64,000 nt of DNA from UKL13-2 sp038321965. GTDB taxonomy: Bacteria; Pseudomonadota; Gammaproteobacteria; Burkholderiales; Usitatibacteraceae. The position numbers and the translations under genes were made by a program. Position 1 is the first letter of the stretch. Each line of letters starts with the position of its first letter. The notes under the pieces were generated by a model. It was not told the DNA's origin. It made no database searches and saw nothing but the letters and a program-made list of their open reading frames with translations. The stretch is taken from contig JBBQFL010000004.1 of NCBI GenBank assembly GCA_038321965.1, forward strand, positions 62,001-126,000, in the 5' to 3' direction. Below, one piece after another: positions 61,701 to 64,000 of this stretch.

Positions 61701-61856
61701 CGCCTGCTTCGCCAAGGTCGCCGCACGGTCGTACTGGCGCTTTTCTATGAGTGATGTCACCTCATCGTTGAGGGTCTTCAATTCACCGACTTCGGCGTAA
61801 GCCGAGAACGTAATGAGAAAAAAAAGGTTCAGGATTGCGGCGGCGGTTTTATTCAT
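58764..61856 (-). CDS. TPR-CHAT protein (caspase-like protease domain)
   Basis: This 1030-residue protein has an N-terminal signal peptide (1-21, ending SAYA), so the TPR part should lie outside the cytoplasm unless the signal is a false positive. Nine 42-residue TPR units run from about residue 84 to 461. A linker region of about 180 residues precedes a CHAT domain (about 640-1030) with the catalytic His in 'IAFATHGVMAGE' (H880) and Cys in 'WVLLSACNTAAPDG' (C931), the caspase-family dyad. CHAT proteases with TPR arrays are known effectors, for example in type III-E CRISPR and other conflict systems. No CRISPR or partner gene is adjacent here. Confidence 0.9.
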   Translation of the reverse strand: MNKTAAAILNLFFLITFSAYAEVGELKTLNDEVTSLIEKRQYDRAATLAKQALDLAEKPGTPDSPDLATSLHNFAEVYLAQGKFALAEPLLKRALAIREKSLGPDHPDVARDLSNLATLYKAEGQYAPAELLYKRALAIREKSHRPNHPNVATALNNLALLYKTQGQYALAEPLYKRALAIREKTFGPDHPNVARSLNNLADLDEAQGQYGPAELLFKRALAIREKSLGPDHADVALSLNNLALLFQAQGRYALAAPLFKRALAIREKAFGPDHPVVAQSLNNFAELYRTQGQYAPAEPLFKRALAIREKALGPDHPDVAQSLNSLALLYKTQGQYALAEPLYKRALAIREKSLGPDHPNVARSVNNLAELYRTQGQYAPAELLFKQSLAIREKALGPDHPEVAQSLNNLALLYQAQGQYAPAEPLYKRSLAIREKSLGPDHPDVALALNNLAGLSMSQGRSTEAIVYSRRAFELLRKRFAVMAGSVSGAQSEQKLKRGTFVAHISRLDRIRDTGAISESFDAFQLAQASSVGQSVAQMAVRFAAQGGELAKVIRERQDAEAKLVNTDKALLDALGQTPATRDNARIAALREEFAGLEKALIEQTRTISIRFPEYDALVSPAPIAVSELQKLLKADEAMVSYLTDERAGTFAWVLRADRIDFLRLDITSKQLVAQVTALRSLLDPMQNQQVKPFDVKAANALYQKVFAPLEASVSGARHIILVPDGALQSLPFSILVDKFEPDAKSNTWLADRYAFSTIPSVAALRALRTFNRPALGDIAFVGFGNPVLGGQPGARRGLAARAIFAPDASSSTGQGTIYIADVNAVRQADPLPETADELRALAKTLAAPETALYLQSYASETAVKQMDLSRHRVIAFATHGVMAGEMSGMVEPGLILTPPKEGTVLDDGYLTASEVAQLKLSADWVLLSACNTAAPDGTVGAEGLSGLAKAFFYAGARSLLVSNWYVESESAVLITTEMLKSYAADAKLGKAEALRVSMQKLRSNSKFSHPLYWAPFTVVGEGGARLAAQ
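60474..61607 (-). repeat. Nine-copy 126-bp repeat encoding the TPR array
   Basis: Nine tandem 42-codon units, each reading approximately 'YAPAEPLFKRALAIREKALG' followed by 'PDHPDVAQSLNNLALLYQAQGQ' in two parts. Units are highly alike at the nucleotide level, so the copy number may vary by slippage between strains. Confidence 0.9.
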
Positions 61857-62245
61857 GCTCTCTCGCTTTATTGGTTTTACGTTGAGCGTCGCCAGCTCGT
61901 GCGACGGTATGGCACGACAGCGGTGAGTCTAGTGGGCTGACGTCTATTGCGACTTGGTGTTTCAAAGTCATTTCAGAATGACGGTTACCGGGCACGAACT
62001 GCACGCGCATTCACACTTAGACGCGCCCGGTGCATACGATAGGATGACGTAGAACTAGCATTGACGCCATTTTTCAGCCACATATGCTCCGAAATGCTCG
62101 TCAATGCTGGAGTTTTTGCACACTGCATCGACCTGACCGGCTCGTTCGAGACGTGCAAGCCGTTCCCGACATCACAATAAGTTGATGACACCCTTTGCAG
62201 CCTGCTTTCCCGCACCGTCGATCGACAAAGCAAAAGCTCGCTAAG
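61857..62245. other. Gene-free stretch between the CHAT gene and the sensor kinase
   Basis: About 390 bases with no supported gene. A perfect 16-base palindrome GTCATT-TCAG-AATGAC occupies 61967-61982, about 110 bases upstream of the CHAT start, and could be a regulator site. The CHAT promoter should be here but is not evident. Confidence 0.4.
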
Positions 62246-64000
62246 CTATTGTCCGCCCTTCGACTCCTGGCCGACCGTCTGCGCCAGTCGCACAAACGCG
62301 TCACACAGATCCTCGACCGCGTTGGCCTTGAAAATCAATTCCTGCACCCCGGCACCTTCGGCCTGCGCGCGTAACGTCTCGTCGATAAAACCCGACGCCA
62401 CCGCCACCGGCAGGTCCGCGCGGATTACGCGTACTTCACGCGCCACATCCAGCCCCGACATGCCCGGCATGTTGTAGTCCGTCACCACCAGATCGAACGC
62501 CGCCGGATCAACCCGCAACACTTCGAGTGCTTCACGCTGATTGGTGTAGCCGCTGATGCGATAGCCACGCCGTTCCAGCAGGCGCTGGACCAGGAATACC
62601 AGCGATTCATCGTCATCGACGTAGAGGATGTGTTGACCGCCGCTCGCAGCCGATATCGGGGCGATGTTCACAGCGCTTTGGTCAGGCGGACGGGGGTCGG
62701 AATGTGTATCGACGCTGATGGGCAGGTAGAGCGTGAAGGTTGACCCCTTGCCCGGCTGGCTTTCCACCTCAACCGCGCCTTCGTGCGCCTGCACAATGCC
62801 GTGCACCACCGACAGGCCCAGCCCGGTGCCTTCGTCCACCGCCTTGGTGGTAAAGAACGGCTCGAAAATCCTGCCGAGCGTGGCCGCATCCATGCCCAGC
62901 CCATCGTCGTTCACTGAAAGCCGCACCGTGCGGCCCGGGCGCATGATGTGGATTGCAAGCAGCGCGGGATGCGCTTGGGCCAATGGCGCGTCAAGCATCA
63001 CCGTATCCAGCCGGATGAGGACGCGTCCACTCGCGCCACGCATCGCGAATACTGCGTTGTTAACGAGATTGATCAATGCCTGCTCGATCTGGTTGGCATT
63101 GGCAAGTACGGCAGGCACATTGGGCTCACAGTAAACGTCGAGAGCGATACGCGACGGCAAGGTGGTGCGAAGCAGGCGCACCGACTCATCGACGACGGGG
63201 CCAAGCGCGATCAACTTACGTTCGGTCGGCTGGCGGCGGCTAAAGGAAAGAATCTGCTGCACCAGATCGCGCGCGCGACCCCGCTTTGCGGATTTCCTCC
63301 AGACTCTCCAGCGCCCGTGGATTGGCCCTTGCGTCGTCCCGCGCCAGTTCGACATTGCCCATGATGGTCGCGAGGATGTTGTTGAAATCGTGCGCGACAC
63401 CCCCCGCGAGGGTGCCGATCGCTTCCATTTTTTGCGATTCGCGCAGTTGTGATTCGAGAGCAACGCGCGCGGCTTCGGCTTGCTTGCGCTCGGTGACGTT
63501 GCGTATGGCAACGTGAATGGCTGGTGCCCCATCGTAGGCAATGGTGGTGCTCTGTACTTCCACGTCTATTGCCGTTCCATCGATCTTGATGTATTTCAGA
63601 CCGATCATCGGCGTTTGGTCACCCCCGGCAATGGTCTTCATCCGCGCCAGCACGATTTGATGAAAATCCGGATGGACCCATTCGAGCATGGGTTTGCCAA
63701 TCAGATCTTGGGCAGACGCTGCGCCAATCATCCTGACCGCGACTGGATTGACATAGATTACTTTCCCAGCGCGATGCACGGCAATCGCTTCAGGTGACCA
63801 CTCGACCAGCGAGCGGTAACGCTCTTCGCTCGCGCGCAGGGCGTCGCTGCTTTGCAGGCGCACCAGCGCGCCGGCACAGTGTGTGGCCAGGGACTGAAGC
63901 AATTCCAGATCTGCCTGGTCATAAGCACGGTGCTGGTAGCTCTGAATGGAGAGGATGCCAATGAAGCGGCCGCCGAGCTGGATCGGGACAAACATCAGTG
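62246..64000 (-). pseudogene. Hybrid sensor histidine kinase with response-regulator domain, frameshifted and cut by window end
   Basis: Read leftward from the window edge: the C-terminal part of a GAF domain ('FIGILSIQSYQHRAYDQ'), a PAS domain ('RYRSLVEWSPEAIAV'), the histidine-bearing HisKA box 'LAGGVAHDFNNILATIMGNV', a HATPase domain ('QIEQALINLVNNAVFA', 'DDGLGMD', 'GTGLGLSVVHGIV') and a receiver domain ('HILYVDDDESLVFL', D in 'VVTDYNMPGMSG'). The frame changes at a G run (complement of 63279-63282). Removing one G restores 'EEIRKAGRARDLVQQILSFS'. Either the gene is broken or this is a sequencing error. The N-terminus lies beyond the window. It is not a classic two-gene system, as no separate regulator is adjacent. 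Confidence 0.8.

Noticed and set aside
61985..62233. 82-residue minus-strand frame upstream of the CHAT gene
   Set aside because: Ser/Arg-rich with no domain; likely non-coding.
1..64000. tRNA, rRNA, integrase, insertion sequence or attachment site
   Set aside because: None was recognised by eye on either strand; a covariance-model tRNA/ncRNA search would be the decisive check.

Overview
The window looks like a chromosomal segment of a betaproteobacterium, probably Burkholderiales-like; the order cannot be fixed from sequence alone. The clues are a single-chain (AceE-type) pyruvate dehydrogenase E1 followed by aceF and an E3 that carries its own lipoyl domain, an MlaA lipoprotein, a gltIJKL-type transporter, MoxR/DUF58/TgpA genes, and dispersed GC-rich REP-like palindromes. 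I found no rRNA, tRNA, CRISPR array, integrase or insertion sequence.

Layout. 0-8.2 kb: start of an MFS gene (cut by the window edge), a family 5 solute-binding protein, a decayed patatin-like gene, a phytanoyl-CoA dioxygenase homologue, a small exported Lys/Met-rich protein, a coupled TPR/HupE-UreJ pair and a sterol-desaturase-type hydroxylase. 8.7-17.7 kb: a one-strand accessory block with a SAM methyltransferase, a membrane-anchored alpha/alpha-toroid protein, a double alpha/beta-hydrolase with a C-terminal membrane anchor, a metzincin protease without signal peptide, an alpha/beta-hydrolase fused to a caspase domain, and a lipoprotein. This is the best candidate for an undescribed system. 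17.7-19.2 kb: A+T-rich and decayed sequence.

19.2-35.2 kb is core metabolism: clpB with a sigma-32-type promoter, divergent from nadC-mlaA-DUF1801; the leftward operon alaC-GNAT-hom-VOC-thrC with overlapping genes; an Mth938-like gene; gltIJKL with a strong hairpin after the binding-protein gene; and a histone-deacetylase-like enzyme. 35.3-46 kb: moxR-DUF4124-DUF58-tgpA, then aceE-aceF-lpdA, whose inter-domain linkers contain translated REP-like repeats. 46-51 kb: VanZ-like and VOC proteins, then two DUF1499 paralogues flanking a large metallo-beta-lactamase/cNMP-binding/hemerythrin protein. 51-57 kb: the tight leftward operon alaS-NUDIX-PLP enzyme-GAF, then a TauE/SafE permease. 57.5-64 kb: an OmpA-FecR protein ending tail-to-tail with a nine-repeat TPR-CHAT protease-like protein, and a hybrid histidine kinase broken by a one-base frameshift and cut by the window end.

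Two unlinked caspase-fold proteins (hydrolase-caspase near 15 kb, TPR-CHAT near 60 kb) in one window, plus three repeat families (a 44-nt palindrome, a REP-like element that has entered coding linkers, and in-gene repeats), are the main points of interest.
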